Source of the DNA: Arenibacter algicola
Lineage (GTDB): Bacteria > Bacteroidota > Bacteroidia > Flavobacteriales > Flavobacteriaceae
NCBI RefSeq assembly: GCF_000733925.1
Contig: NZ_JPOO01000003.1
Location: 2,170,001 to 2,234,000, forward strand
Direction of reading: 5' to 3'
DNA length: 64,000 nt
The position numbers and the translations under genes are program-made. The notes below the pieces were generated by a model. That model was given only the letters and a program-made list of their open reading frames with translations. It searched no databases and was not told where the DNA came from. Positions 46,899-55,500 of this stretch are shown one piece after another. Numbering within the stretch: the stretch's first letter is position 1; each line of letters begins with the position of its first letter.

Positions 46899-47741
46899 AT
46901 GAGTAGGTCAGATTCAAATAACGACAAAAAAGCATCAGGAAGACAAGGAGGCACTTTTAGAAAAAAGAGCCATGCACGGGGCAACGCACCTATAAGAAAG
47001 AAGACGGAAGCAAAAGCACCGTCCGATCCCAATGTAATGCGACTAAATCGTTATGTAGCCAACTCTGGCGTATGTTCGCGTAGGGACGCGGATATTTATA
47101 TCTCTGCCGGAAACGTCACTGTAAATGGCAAGCCAATTACCGAAATGGGCTACAAGGTAAAACTAACCGATGAAGTAAAATTTGATGGCCGTTTGTTAAA
47201 TCCGGAGAAAAAGGAATATGTACTGCTGAACAAACCCAAGGATTTTGTTACCTCACCAAAGGACGAGCACGGAAAAAGAACTGTAGCCTCTTTAATTTCC
47301 AATGCCTCCAAATCCAAACTCTCGGTTGTAGGGAGAATGGACAAGAATACTACCGGACTACTGTTGTTTACCAATGATGGGGAAATGACGAAGCGACTTA
47401 CAAAACCTAAAAATGGACTTCGTAAAATATACCATGTAGAGCTTAACAAAAACTTAAGGGGCGAAGACCTTATTAAGATCAAGGAAGGCATTACTATAGA
47501 CGAAAGCGTGGTTAGGGTAGATGACATTAGTTTTATTGAAAACGCCCCCAAGCGCGAAGTAGGCATAGAACTTAAGAGCACCCGTAACAAAATTGTACGC
47601 CGTATTTTTGAGGAATTGGAATACGAGGTCGTAAAATTGGATAGGGTAGTTTACGCCGGATTAACCAAAAAAGATCTTCCCCGTGGGCACTGGAGACATC
47701 TTACACCACAGGAAGTTATTAATTTGGGGATGATCAAATAA
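46899..47741 (+). CDS. rRNA pseudouridine synthase (RsuA/RluB family)
   Basis: The 280-residue protein has a basic, disordered N-terminus (about 1-45), an S4 RNA-binding domain (MRLNRYVANSGVCSRRDADI) and the synthase domain with VVGRMDKNTTGLLLFTND, where Asp148 is the predicted catalytic residue. KSTRNKIVRRIFEELEYEVV is the conserved C-terminal block. It isomerises a uridine in the ribosomal RNA; the position (16S or 23S) is not settled by motif. The Lys/Arg-rich N-terminal tail is common in Bacteroidota members. Confidence 0.9.
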   Translation: MSRSDSNNDKKASGRQGGTFRKKSHARGNAPIRKKTEAKAPSDPNVMRLNRYVANSGVCSRRDADIYISAGNVTVNGKPITEMGYKVKLTDEVKFDGRLLNPEKKEYVLLNKPKDFVTSPKDEHGKRTVASLISNASKSKLSVVGRMDKNTTGLLLFTNDGEMTKRLTKPKNGLRKIYHVELNKNLRGEDLIKIKEGITIDESVVRVDDISFIENAPKREVGIELKSTRNKIVRRIFEELEYEVVKLDRVVYAGLTKKDLPRGHWRHLTPQEVINLGMIK

Positions 47742-47877
47742 GGACAAAAGTCCTTTTCAACAGCTTTATTTATTCAATTATTGGGCACATCCCATTTTTA
47801 ATTTTCAAAAGTGGTATTTGTTGATGCTTTGTTGTTCCCTAATTTGAGCTTGAATTTTGTTTCCTGAGTAGTGTGGT

Positions 47878-47945
47878 AAGCTGTTTTTGATTGAAGGGAT
47901 TGCTTCGATAATGGCGATAATCATCTTGCCATTAAGTCCTCCCCC
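47878..47945 (+). repeat. Duplicated 68-base segment, first copy
   Basis: This segment (from AAGCTGTTTTTGATTGAAGG to CCTCCCCC) recurs at 48154-48220 with a single-base length difference. Here it runs into a family C hairpin rather than the rest of the MITE-like element. Confidence 0.85.
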
Positions 47946-47948
47946 GCT

Positions 47949-47972
47949 GTGCAAAGTCTCCCGACTTTGCAC
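47949..47972. repeat. Family C palindrome (short copy)
   Basis: GTGCAAAGTC, loop TCCC, GACTTTGCAC: a perfect 10-base stem. Longer copies of the family occur from 54 kb to 62 kb. Confidence 0.8.
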
Positions 47973-48009
47973 TTCATAAACCCATCTGCGTAAAACAACT
48001 GGCTTTTCG

Positions 48010-48098
48010 TTTCAATCCCTTCCGTCTTCTCCTCCTTTGGTCAGAGAAGCCACCTTCCCTTTACTTCGGCTCCGCTCAGCACAGGTCCAAGGGAAGGA
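48010..48098 (+). repeat. Family A two-hairpin repeat with loop insert
   Basis: It has the family A order: TTTCAATCCCTTCCG, first hairpin CTTCTC/GAGAAG, CCA, then arms CCTTCCCTT and AAGGGAAGG. The loop of the second hairpin contains an extra module, CTTCGGCTCCGCTCAGCACA, in place of the usual four bases. Confidence 0.85.
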
Positions 48099-48153
48099 AA
48101 CTTTTGTGATCTTCATTGCAAGTCAAGCTGCATATCGACAGGCGAAGTGCAGC

Positions 48154-48220
48154 AAGCTGTTTTGATTGAAGGGATTGCTTCGATAATGGCGATAATCATC
48201 TTGCCATTAAGTCCTCCCCC
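48154..48220 (+). repeat. Duplicated 68-base segment, second copy
   Basis: Near-identical to 47878-47945. It leads directly into the complete left end of the MITE-like element. Confidence 0.85.
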
Positions 48221-48392
48221 TAGCCCCCTCCCAAGGAGGGGGATTTGATTTGTAACATAATTATCCAATACGTTCACACTTCTTGAAGAAAGTTATAAGG
48301 TGACTTTTCTCCAGAATAATAAGATTTCTACATTGCGAAGAAGGTCGATTTCTAATAGCTCCCCCTCCTTGGGAGGGGGCCGGGGGGAGGTC
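48210..48392. mobile_element. MITE-like element, copy 1
   Basis: The left end GTCCTCCCCCTAGCCCCCTC is continued by CCAAGGAGGGGGA, and the right end is its inverted form (TCCCCCTCCTTGGGAGGGGG then CCGGGGGGAGGTC). This gives terminal inverted repeats of about 33 bases around about 115 bases of AT-rich DNA. Each end can also fold on itself. No gene is inside. A second copy is at 54320-54525. Confidence 0.6.
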
Positions 48393-48646
48393 CAAGGAAA
48401 GAACTTTTAGTCACGTGTATCCAAATTTACTTATCGTCGTAGAGAGTTTATTAAGACTTGGTTCCATATTAAGTTACCAAAAATTGTAATTGACTATTTT
48501 TGGATTATAGTGAAATACTTTAAAACATTCCAGATTAATGCCCTGCGAATAAGGGTCTGACACTAATGACGTAAACATGTCGTATAAGAGACGTTATTAA
48601 AACTATTAACGTGGATTACTTTTACATCAAATAAAAATCATATTAA

Positions 48647-49243
48647 ATGAGCAATTTGAATATATCACAACGAGTTAAAGAATTGAGAGGTAGTAAAGGT
48701 ATGTCCCAAGAATTACTGGCCGAAGAGTCTGGTTTGAGCCTAAGAACTATTCAAAGAATAGAGAATAGCGAATCGGAACCTCGAGGGGATACTTTAAAAA
48801 GATTAGCAATTGCACTGGATACTTCTCCCGATGAAATTATAGACTGGAAAATTCTCGAAGACAAAGGTTATTTGACACTAATGAGTTTATCGGCACTGGG
48901 ATTTTTGTTCTTCCCGATTTTAGGGATTATTCTTCCCTTAGTTTTTTGGATACTGAAAAAAGATAAATTGAAAAATGTAAATGAACTTGGCAAGTCGATT
49001 TTAAATTTCGAAATCACATGGTGCCTACTTCTATTCTCCTATTTTATTATACTATTTTCTGGGTTCTTGGGGGTTATAATGGGATATTTAGACAACCCCG
49101 TAGGACCAGCAAGTATCTTAAAACTATATCTTCCGGTAATAGTTCTTTACAGTTATAACATTACCATAATAATTTTAAGCACTATCAAAGTCTCTAAAAA
49201 CAAAAGACACAGCTACATACCTGCCCTTAAGATTTTCAAATAA
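48647..49243 (+). CDS. XRE-family HTH protein with a membrane-spanning C-terminus
   Basis: The 198-residue protein begins with an XRE helix-turn-helix domain (about residues 6-65: QRVKELRGSKGMSQELLAEE and SGLSLRTIQRIENSESEP). The rest has about four hydrophobic helices with a short charged loop (WILKKDKLKNVNELGKSILN), resembling the DUF4870 membrane domain. A DNA-binding domain tied to the membrane suggests sensing at the membrane. The target is unknown; it stands alone between two repeat regions. Confidence 0.85.
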   Translation: MSNLNISQRVKELRGSKGMSQELLAEESGLSLRTIQRIENSESEPRGDTLKRLAIALDTSPDEIIDWKILEDKGYLTLMSLSALGFLFFPILGIILPLVFWILKKDKLKNVNELGKSILNFEITWCLLLFSYFIILFSGFLGVIMGYLDNPVGPASILKLYLPVIVLYSYNITIIILSTIKVSKNKRHSYIPALKIFK

Positions 49244-49334
49244 ATTTCCATTAACGAGACGCTTTTCAACTGTTATGCGAAGTGCAGCAATCTGATTTTT
49301 TTGAAGGGATTACTGCACTTCAAACTATCTGTTA

Positions 49335-49681
49335 TAGTCACTTCAGCAGAGTCTCTTTTTCGGACTCCCGATAGCTATCGGGAGAGAAGTCGCACACAAT
49401 TGGTCTTTCCCGAGATCTCTAGATGCCAGTAGGTCTCGACTTCGCCTGCCTTGCCTGCAGGCAGGCTCGACCGGACAACTTTCATGTCATTGCGAGCCTG
49501 TTTGCCCTCAGGCTGTTGAAACACTACACTCCATTGTTTTATGGAAGAGATAGCTAGAAGAAGGCAACTCACGGATCCCCTTAAAACAGAAATGACATGA
49601 GCTAAATTGCACAAGTAGCAATTACCATATCGTGTGCGACTTCTCAATCGCCCTGAAATTGGGCTCATGTCGAAGTGACTA
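49335..49681. mobile_element. Foldback element with nested inverted repeats
   Basis: Outer arms TAGTCACTTC (49335) and GAAGTGACTA (49672) enclose inner arms GAGAAGTCGCACAC (49384-49397) and GTGTGCGACTTCTC (49632-49645), both perfect. Next to the left inner arm is the perfect palindrome CTCCCGATAGCTATCGGGAG (49365-49384). There is no convincing gene inside; a 135-codon minus-strand frame across it looks spurious. Confidence 0.6.
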
Positions 49682-49696
49682 ATACGTCCACTTTTC

Positions 49697-49787
49697 ACTG
49701 TACACTTACCACTGACTTCTGTTAACTCAATACTGTCTACTGCACGCTCTATATTGTTAATTGTTGATTGCAAATCGTCCATTACCC
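49697..49787 (+). repeat. Heptanucleotide array, thirteen units (ACTGNNN changing to ATTGNNN)
   Basis: Thirteen 7-base units in strict register. The first read ACTGTAC, ACTTACC, ACTGACT, TCTGTTA, ACTCAAT, ACTGTCT, ACTGCAC; after GCTCTAT the array continues ATTGTTA, ATTGTTG, ATTGCAA, ATCGTCC, ATTACCC. Units drift but the spacing does not. Confidence 0.8.
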
Positions 49788-49886
49788 AAAGTTGAACCTT
49801 GATGCAATAATGGATGAAAAGGAATTGCTATATTAGATATCTTATTAGGAATTTTATTCCTCAAAGCCGTGTCTTTTAAAGAACCA

Positions 49887-50345
49887 ATGATCCAAAAAAT
49901 AGACCATTCCGAAATTTCCTATGCAGCAAAAATTCACGGACTTTTTCAAGCATCCTACAGCATAGAGGCCGAATTATTGGGTGTAACGGATTTCCCTCCT
50001 TTAAAAAGAAGCATTGTAGATTTTCTAAATAGCGACACCCTATTCTACGGAATATGGAAAGGGGGTGTTTTGGCCGCTGCAGTTGAGATAGACCTTCTTG
50101 AAAACACGCTTGATATCTGTAGCCTGGTAGTACATCCAAAATATTTTAGACAGGGCATAGCCCAAAAACTAATGTTGTTCCTAGAAAATTATGACGATTC
50201 GGAGACCCTTATTGTGGAAACCGGTTGGGCCAATACTCCGGCAATAGCTTTGTACAAGAAGTTTGGCTTTAATGAGACAAGTCAATATACAAATACCGGA
50301 GGCATCAAAAAAATATGTTTTAGAAAAACAAAATTGGAAAAATGA
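49887..50345 (+). CDS. GNAT-family N-acetyltransferase
   Basis: I chose the ATG at 49887 (MIQKIDHSEISYAAKIHGLF); a GTG six codons upstream is also open. The 152-residue product has the GNAT acetyl-CoA motif VVHPKYFRQGIAQKLMLFLE (with the RQGIA variant of R/Q-x-x-G-x-G/A) and WANTPAIALYKKFGFNETSQ. The substrate is unknown. Its stop overlaps the ATG of the next gene by four bases (ATGA), so the two are translated together. Confidence 0.85.
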   Translation: MIQKIDHSEISYAAKIHGLFQASYSIEAELLGVTDFPPLKRSIVDFLNSDTLFYGIWKGGVLAAAVEIDLLENTLDICSLVVHPKYFRQGIAQKLMLFLENYDDSETLIVETGWANTPAIALYKKFGFNETSQYTNTGGIKKICFRKTKLEK

Positions 50346-51754
50346 CAGGAATTAAAACTGTAACTAGCTTCAAAATTCTAGCGCTGATTTTTACGAATTT
50401 TTGCGTTGGTAACGCCATCGGCCAGAGTCTGACCAATACCAAAATCAACGGCTATAGGGGCATTTGGTTCCAATTAAATCAGAAGTACGAGTATGGGGAC
50501 AAATACTCGGGTGCCCTAGGCACCTATACCGCAAAGCATGTGCCTTTGGCCATTTATGCTCCCGAAGTTGATAAAACCTTCTTTGTCTATGGGGGAACTC
50601 CTTCAGAAGACCAACGTTACTTGCTCTGTATGATCGGGGAGTTTGACCATAAAACGGAAATGGTTTCCAAACCCACGGTAGTCTATGACAAAAATGGGGT
50701 AGACGACCCCCATGACAACCCCTCCATCTTAATCGATAATGCTGGGTATATTTGGGTATTTATCAGTGGAAGGGGCACCACACGACCAGGTTATAAATAC
50801 AAAAGCAAGATGCCATATTCCATAAAGGAATTTGTGCAGATTACGGAAGAGGAAATGACCTACCCACAACCTAGGTACACCGATTTTGGCTTTTTTCACT
50901 TTTTTACAAAATATACCGGGGTACGCCAACTATATTTTGAAACCAGTAAGGATGGAATCACTTGGACCGATGATAAATTACTTGCCGCTATCCCGGAAAA
51001 AGAAGGGGAAAAGTCCGGTCATTATCAAGTCAGCGATATTTATAATGGCAAGCTTTTGGGTACCTTCATTAATAGGCACCCCAATGGCAATGTGGACAAA
51101 AGAACCGACCTGTATTATATGCAATCAATGGACTTTGGCTCCAGCTGGACCACCGTCAATAGCATAGAAACACCTCTTCCTTTGATAGATCTGGACAGTC
51201 CGGCCAAAGCGGTAGACTACGCATCCCTAGAAAAAAATGTGTATCTAAAGGATATGGGCTACGATGCCAACGGAAATCCAGCCTGCCTCTATATTAGAAG
51301 CAACGGACATGAACCGGGTCCAAAAAGCGCCCCTTACGAATGGTGTATTACCAAATGGAACGGTGAGCAATGGCAAACTGCTGTGGTAACCACATCCGAC
51401 CATAATTATGATATGGGGAGTCTCTTTATTGGAGAGGACGATTGGAAAATTGTTGGTCCAACGGAAAAAGGTACCCAGGATTGGGGCGTTGGAGGGGAAT
51501 TGGCCCTATGGCAGTCCCAAGACCAAGGGGAAACTTGGAAAAAGATCAAAATATTAACGGAGCATAGTGCCTTGAGTCATTCCTATGTACGAAGACCTGT
51601 AAATTATAAAGCGCCGTTTTCCTTTTTCTGGGCGGACGGACATTCGCACCAACCTAGCAAATCCCAACTCTATTTTGGCAATTTTGATGGCGACATATGG
51701 AAAATGCCCTATAATATGACTGAAGAATATGAAATGCCAATTAAGGTCAAATGA
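50342..51754 (+). CDS. Secreted BNR-4 repeat protein (beta-propeller)
   Basis: The 470-residue protein has a signal peptide ending NAIGQS and then GYRGIWFQLNQKYEYGDKYS, typical of the BNR_4 family. BNR/Asp-box-like blades follow (NPSILIDNAGYIWVFISGRG, YFETSKDGITWTDDKLLA, ALWQSQDQGETWKKIKI). The family includes propeller-type polysaccharide lyases and sialidase-like proteins, but no lyase active site can be assigned here. A role in extracellular polysaccharide binding or cleavage is inferred only. Confidence 0.82.
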   Translation: MTGIKTVTSFKILALIFTNFCVGNAIGQSLTNTKINGYRGIWFQLNQKYEYGDKYSGALGTYTAKHVPLAIYAPEVDKTFFVYGGTPSEDQRYLLCMIGEFDHKTEMVSKPTVVYDKNGVDDPHDNPSILIDNAGYIWVFISGRGTTRPGYKYKSKMPYSIKEFVQITEEEMTYPQPRYTDFGFFHFFTKYTGVRQLYFETSKDGITWTDDKLLAAIPEKEGEKSGHYQVSDIYNGKLLGTFINRHPNGNVDKRTDLYYMQSMDFGSSWTTVNSIETPLPLIDLDSPAKAVDYASLEKNVYLKDMGYDANGNPACLYIRSNGHEPGPKSAPYEWCITKWNGEQWQTAVVTTSDHNYDMGSLFIGEDDWKIVGPTEKGTQDWGVGGELALWQSQDQGETWKKIKILTEHSALSHSYVRRPVNYKAPFSFFWADGHSHQPSKSQLYFGNFDGDIWKMPYNMTEEYEMPIKVK

Positions 51755-51780
51755 TTAACTTAGGGCATCAATAGAACCAA

Positions 51781-52755
51781 ATGAAAGCTATAATATGTGA
51801 GGCCTATGGTCCTCCCGAAAAGGTGGTTAGAATAACCGAAAGGCCAACACCCTCACCCAAGGACAATGAGGTCCTCATAAAGATCAACGCCACTGCGGTG
51901 AACGACTACGACTGGAGCCTGGCTTTGGGCAAGCCTTATTTGATCCGGTTAATGTTTGGCCTCCTTAAGCACAAACAAGGGCTTTTGGGAATGGAATTGT
52001 CGGGCATCGTTGTGGCCCTGGGTGCAAAGGCTACGAAATTCAAGATTGGGGATGCGGTTATGGGAGACACCTCGGAATATGGATTTGGTACCTTTTCTGA
52101 ATATATCAGCATCAATGAAAAGGCGGTAATCCCGAAACCCCAAGCTTTAAGTTTTGAGGAAGCCGCAGCCATTCCCCATGCCTCCTGTCTGGCGTTACAG
52201 GCTCTAAGGGACCTAGGGAAAATAAAGGAAGGCCAAAAAATTCTGATCAATGGCGGTGGCGGTGGTGTAGGAACCATCGGCCTTCAACTGGCCAGACTTT
52301 ATAATTGTGAGGTTACCGGAGTGGATTCCCAAGAGAAATTGGCCATGATGACATCGCTCGGTTATGATTATGTAATCGACTATAAAAAGGTAAATTTCAC
52401 CAAAGCGGGGGAAACCTACGACCTCATCCTGGATTGTAAGACCAATAAGGCTGCCCTCTCCTACCTCAAAGCCTTAAAACCTAATGGAAAATATGTGACT
52501 ATTGGCGGCAAATTGTCCGGTTTATTAAAAGTACTGCTGTGGGGCAAGATTATACCACTATTCTCTTCCAAAAAATTAAAGGTACTCGCCTTAAAATCGA
52601 ACTTTGGTTTAGAATATATCTATGAACTATTGGAACAGGGAAAAATCAAATGCCAAATAGATGGTCCTTATCCTTTGGAAGATGCATTGCGATTGATCCA
52701 ATATTTTGGAGATGGAAAGCATAAGGGAAAAATAGTAATGAACATCAATCCCTAA
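51781..52755 (+). CDS. NAD(P)-dependent zinc-type alcohol dehydrogenase / quinone oxidoreductase-like protein
   Basis: The 324-residue medium-chain dehydrogenase starts MKAIICEAYGPPEKVVRITE. The GroES-like half contains GMELSGIVVALGAKATKFKI, and the Rossmann half has ILINGGGGGVGTIGLQLARL. The catalytic-zinc cysteine and His pattern of true alcohol dehydrogenases is missing, which favours the quinone-oxidoreductase (QOR) branch. It precedes a Crp/Fnr regulator by ten bases. Confidence 0.85.
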   Translation: MKAIICEAYGPPEKVVRITERPTPSPKDNEVLIKINATAVNDYDWSLALGKPYLIRLMFGLLKHKQGLLGMELSGIVVALGAKATKFKIGDAVMGDTSEYGFGTFSEYISINEKAVIPKPQALSFEEAAAIPHASCLALQALRDLGKIKEGQKILINGGGGGVGTIGLQLARLYNCEVTGVDSQEKLAMMTSLGYDYVIDYKKVNFTKAGETYDLILDCKTNKAALSYLKALKPNGKYVTIGGKLSGLLKVLLWGKIIPLFSSKKLKVLALKSNFGLEYIYELLEQGKIKCQIDGPYPLEDALRLIQYFGDGKHKGKIVMNINP

Positions 52756-52765
52756 TCCACAAAAA

Positions 52766-53302
52766 ATGAATCCTATTACCGACCTCGTTGGGAACATAGA
52801 ACGTAAAGGGTTATGGACCAAACAGCTGGAACTGGACAGGAACCACTTTTTAAAGAAACAGGGCAGCATAGACACCAACCTCTACTGGGTGGTACAGGGG
52901 AGTTTAAGAATTTATGTGGTGGAGGAAAATGAGGAACACACCATTAGGTTCGGCTATACCCATAATTTCATAGCCGCACTGGATTCCTATTTGGATGAGA
53001 AACCTTCCGATCTCCATATACAGGCACTAAAAAAAACCACCGTTAAAGTCATTGACAAGGCCACTTTTATGGAGTTTATGCAATCCTCCCCAGAGAATAG
53101 TACCACCTGGCAACTAATGCTGGAGCAATTGGTATTACAGCAGATGGAAAGGGAACGGGATATTTTAACCGTGTCTCCCTTGGAAAGGTATAAACGGGTT
53201 CTGAAACGTTCTCCCCAACTCTTTCAGGAAATACCACACAAATACATAGCCTCCTATTTAAGAATGACCCCTGAAACGCTTTCCAGAATTAAAAAATCTT
53301 GA
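52766..53302 (+). CDS. Crp/Fnr-family transcriptional regulator
   Basis: The 178-residue protein has an N-terminal cyclic-nucleotide-binding-like fold (FLKKQGSIDTNLYWVVQGSL, RFGYTHNFIAALDSYLDEKP) and a short C-terminal HTH ending IPHKYIASYLRMTPETLSRI. This compact form without a full winged HTH is frequent in Bacteroidota. The effector and targets are unknown. It is likely co-transcribed with the dehydrogenase before it and the DinB gene after it. Confidence 0.87.
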   Translation: MNPITDLVGNIERKGLWTKQLELDRNHFLKKQGSIDTNLYWVVQGSLRIYVVEENEEHTIRFGYTHNFIAALDSYLDEKPSDLHIQALKKTTVKVIDKATFMEFMQSSPENSTTWQLMLEQLVLQQMERERDILTVSPLERYKRVLKRSPQLFQEIPHKYIASYLRMTPETLSRIKKS

Positions 53303-53359
53303 TTTCGATCAATGTTTTAAAATAATTAAATGCCAAATTTTGCCATAAAAAATAAAGTC

Positions 53360-53920
53360 ATGCTTTCTAAGAATTTATTGCAGGATTTGTTGGAGCGTAC
53401 ACAGGAAATTAAACATAAGGCCGAAGGCTTCAAAACCTTGCCCTTGGAAACCTTGAACTGGAAATCCTCCCCTGATAGTTGGAGTATTTTGGAATGTTTG
53501 GAACATTTAAACCGCTATGGGGATTACTATATTCCCGAAATTGAGAAGCGGATAACAGCATCCCAGTACAGGCCTGCGGAAATATTCAAAAGTGGCTGGT
53601 TGGGCAACTATTTTGCCAATGCTATGCTTCCCAAGGAAAAGCTGAACAAAATGAAAACCTTTACCTCCATGAATCCCAAGGGCAGCAGCCTGGACAAGGA
53701 GGTCATCACCAAATTCATTGCCCAACAACAAGACTTAATCAATGTATTAAAACTGGCCTCACAGGCAGACCTCACCAAAACCAAAACAGGCATATCAATT
53801 TCCAAATGGATCAAACTTAGGTTGGGCGATACCTTTAGGGTGGTCATCTACCACAACCAACGTCATATGGCACAGGCGGAGAAGGTATTGAAGGAGGCTG
53901 GCAGCATGTTATCTGTTTAA
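53360..53920 (+). CDS. DinB-family protein
   Basis: I prefer the ATG at 53360 (MLSKNLLQDLLERTQEIKHK) because the ten residues upstream are atypical; the ATG at 53330 is open too. The four-helix DinB fold shows SPDSWSILECLEHLNRYGDY, with the first metal-binding His, and YHNQRHMAQAEKVLKEA with the second and third. These bind a metal and may use thiol cofactors. The substrate is unknown. Confidence 0.87.
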   Translation: MLSKNLLQDLLERTQEIKHKAEGFKTLPLETLNWKSSPDSWSILECLEHLNRYGDYYIPEIEKRITASQYRPAEIFKSGWLGNYFANAMLPKEKLNKMKTFTSMNPKGSSLDKEVITKFIAQQQDLINVLKLASQADLTKTKTGISISKWIKLRLGDTFRVVIYHNQRHMAQAEKVLKEAGSMLSV

Positions 53921-54001
53921 ATCAAATTCCCTCCCTTTAGGCCCCGACTTCGCATTCCTTATGGTAGGCAAGCCTGACTGAAGATAGGCAGGTGCAGCGC
54001 T

Positions 54002-54118
54002 GCAATCTGTTTTTTGAATACCGAGACTGCTAATAATTTGAGATGAACATATTACTGTAAAGTCCTCCCCCTAACCCCCTCCCAAGGAGGGGGAACTTGA
54101 TTATCGACAAAATTATCC
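54002..54118 (+). repeat. Direct repeat of about 117 bases, copy 1
   Basis: It shares CGAGACTGCTAATAATT, GTCCTCCCCCTAACCCCCTC and CGACAAAATTATCC in order with 54261-54378. This copy has only the left end of the MITE-like element. Confidence 0.85.
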
Positions 54119-54120
54119 CT

Positions 54121-54206
54121 GCTGTGCAAAGTCTCCTGACTTCGCACTGGAAAAACCAAGACTGTACAAGGTCTCGACTCCGCCTGCCTTGCCGTCAGGC
54201 AGGCGA
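54121..54206 (+). repeat. Family C palindromic repeat, long copy
   Basis: A first hairpin (GTGCAAAGTC, GACTTCGCAC) is followed by TACAAGGTCTCGACTCCGCC and a second palindrome TGCCTTGCCGTCAGGCAGGC. The second palindrome is the part hit by the IS110 element in another copy. Confidence 0.8.
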
Positions 54207-54260
54207 CCGGACATTAATTGGTCCTTGAGAGTATGATTTCCGCCAGGCAGGCATAGCGTG

Positions 54261-54378
54261 GCAATCTGTTTTTAGTTTATCGAGACTGCTAATAATTGGA
54301 GAAGAACATCCTACTGTGAAGTCCTCCCCCTAACCCCCTCCCAAGGAGAGGGAACTTGATTCTCGACAAAATTATCCA
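54261..54378 (+). repeat. Direct repeat of about 117 bases, copy 2
   Basis: Second copy of 54002-54118; here it forms the left part of the complete MITE-like element. Confidence 0.85.
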
Positions 54379-54525
54379 AGGCGTTCTCATTTAATGAAGA
54401 AGGTATTAAGGAGGTCTTTTACAAGTGTAATAACATTATTATAATGTGAGGAACGTCGATTTACAGAAGCTCCCCCTCCTTGGGAGTGCTTGTCCCGCTT
54501 TAGGGCTGGAGGGCCAGTGGGAGGT
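54320..54525. mobile_element. MITE-like element, copy 2
   Basis: The left end matches copy 1 (GTCCTCCCCCTAACCCCCTC). The right end is inverted, TCCCCCTCCTTGGGAG, but is interrupted by about 30 foreign bases before GTGGGAGGTC. The interior shares CGACAAAATTATCCAA and GTCGATTT-like blocks with copy 1. Confidence 0.55.
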
Positions 54526-54858
54526 CAGTCCGACTCAGGTCCAAGGGAAAGAGCTCTTGTTTTGTCATCCCCACATGAACTTTGAACCTGGCCCCTTGAA
54601 CCCCTTATAATGCCAACAAAACAACAAAAGTGTATTAAAAGAAGGTTAATTTTTGAAAAACCACTTCCATTTAAACAACTCAAAAACAACACTTTATATC
54701 CTTACACTAAACAATTTTGAAAATAACAAAGGTTTATCCAAACCAAATATTTACTAACTTGAAGGTTGAATTTTAAGTACAGGGCAATCGGCCTTCTTCC
54801 TGAGGATCTTAAATACCGAATAACAGCGCATATAATTTTTTAACCCAAAATAATAACA

Positions 54859-55434
54859 ATGAAAAAAGTATTGTTTTTAACTGGAGATTTCACTGAAGAT
54901 TATGAAACCATGGTCCCATTTCAAATGCTGGAAATGGTAGGGTACACCGTACATACCGTTTGCCCGGACAAGAAAAAGGGGGACATCGTTAAAACGGCCA
55001 TACACGACTTTGAGGGAGACCAGACCTACACGGAAAAGCCAGGCCATAATTTTGCCTTGAACTACAGCTTTGCAGATGTAAATGTGGACGATTATGACGG
55101 TTTGGTAATTGCCGGAGGTAGGGCTCCGGAGTATTTGAGATTGAACAAAAAAGTGCTGGAAATTGTACAACACTTTTTCACCACCAACAAGCCTGTTGCC
55201 GCTATCTGCCATGGTATCCAAATTTTGACCGCTGCAGGAGTTGTAAAAGGGAGAAAACTTACCGCCTACCCTGCTGTGGGGCCAGAAGTAACATTGGCAG
55301 GAGGGGAATTTCAATCCATTCCCGTAGACGGGGCCTTTGTAGATGGCAACCTTGTTACCTCCCCTGCCTGGCCGGCCCACCCCAGTTTTATAAGGGAATT
55401 TTTAAAAGTAATGGGCGCTAAGATCCAATTATAA
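54859..55434 (+). CDS. DJ-1/PfpI-family protein
   Basis: The 191-residue protein has the class I glutamine amidotransferase-like fold: VLFLTGDFTEDYETMVPFQM with a conserved acidic residue (Glu16), DYDGLVIAGGRAPEYLRLN, and the nucleophile elbow VAAICHGIQILTAAG with Cys117-His118. Members act as proteases, glyoxalases or deglycases in stress response; which applies here is unknown. A strong GC-rich hairpin follows the gene. Confidence 0.9.
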   Translation: MKKVLFLTGDFTEDYETMVPFQMLEMVGYTVHTVCPDKKKGDIVKTAIHDFEGDQTYTEKPGHNFALNYSFADVNVDDYDGLVIAGGRAPEYLRLNKKVLEIVQHFFTTNKPVAAICHGIQILTAAGVVKGRKLTAYPAVGPEVTLAGGEFQSIPVDGAFVDGNLVTSPAWPAHPSFIREFLKVMGAKIQL

Positions 55435-55500
55435 AGAGTTTAAATAATAGTGACCTAGGCCCAAAGGGTTTGGGACTTGCAAAATAGTAAATATCCAATA

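Larger units (their letters stand above)
47742..48646. other. Gene-free region filled with repeat elements
   Basis: No credible gene lies here. The region holds a duplicated segment of about 68 bases, one palindromic family C hairpin, one two-hairpin family A repeat and one MITE-like element. These are listed separately. The last 230 bases before the HTH gene are plain AT-rich DNA with its promoter. Confidence 0.7.
53921..54858. other. Gene-free region with repeats
   Basis: No credible gene. It contains two copies of a segment of about 117 bases (54002-54118 and 54261-54378), a long family C palindrome and the second MITE-like element. The last 250 bases are AT-rich and lead to the DJ-1-like gene. 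Confidence 0.7.

Noticed and set aside
49375..49782. 135-codon minus-strand reading frame
   Set aside because: It runs through the foldback element and the heptamer array, and its product has no family-like pattern.
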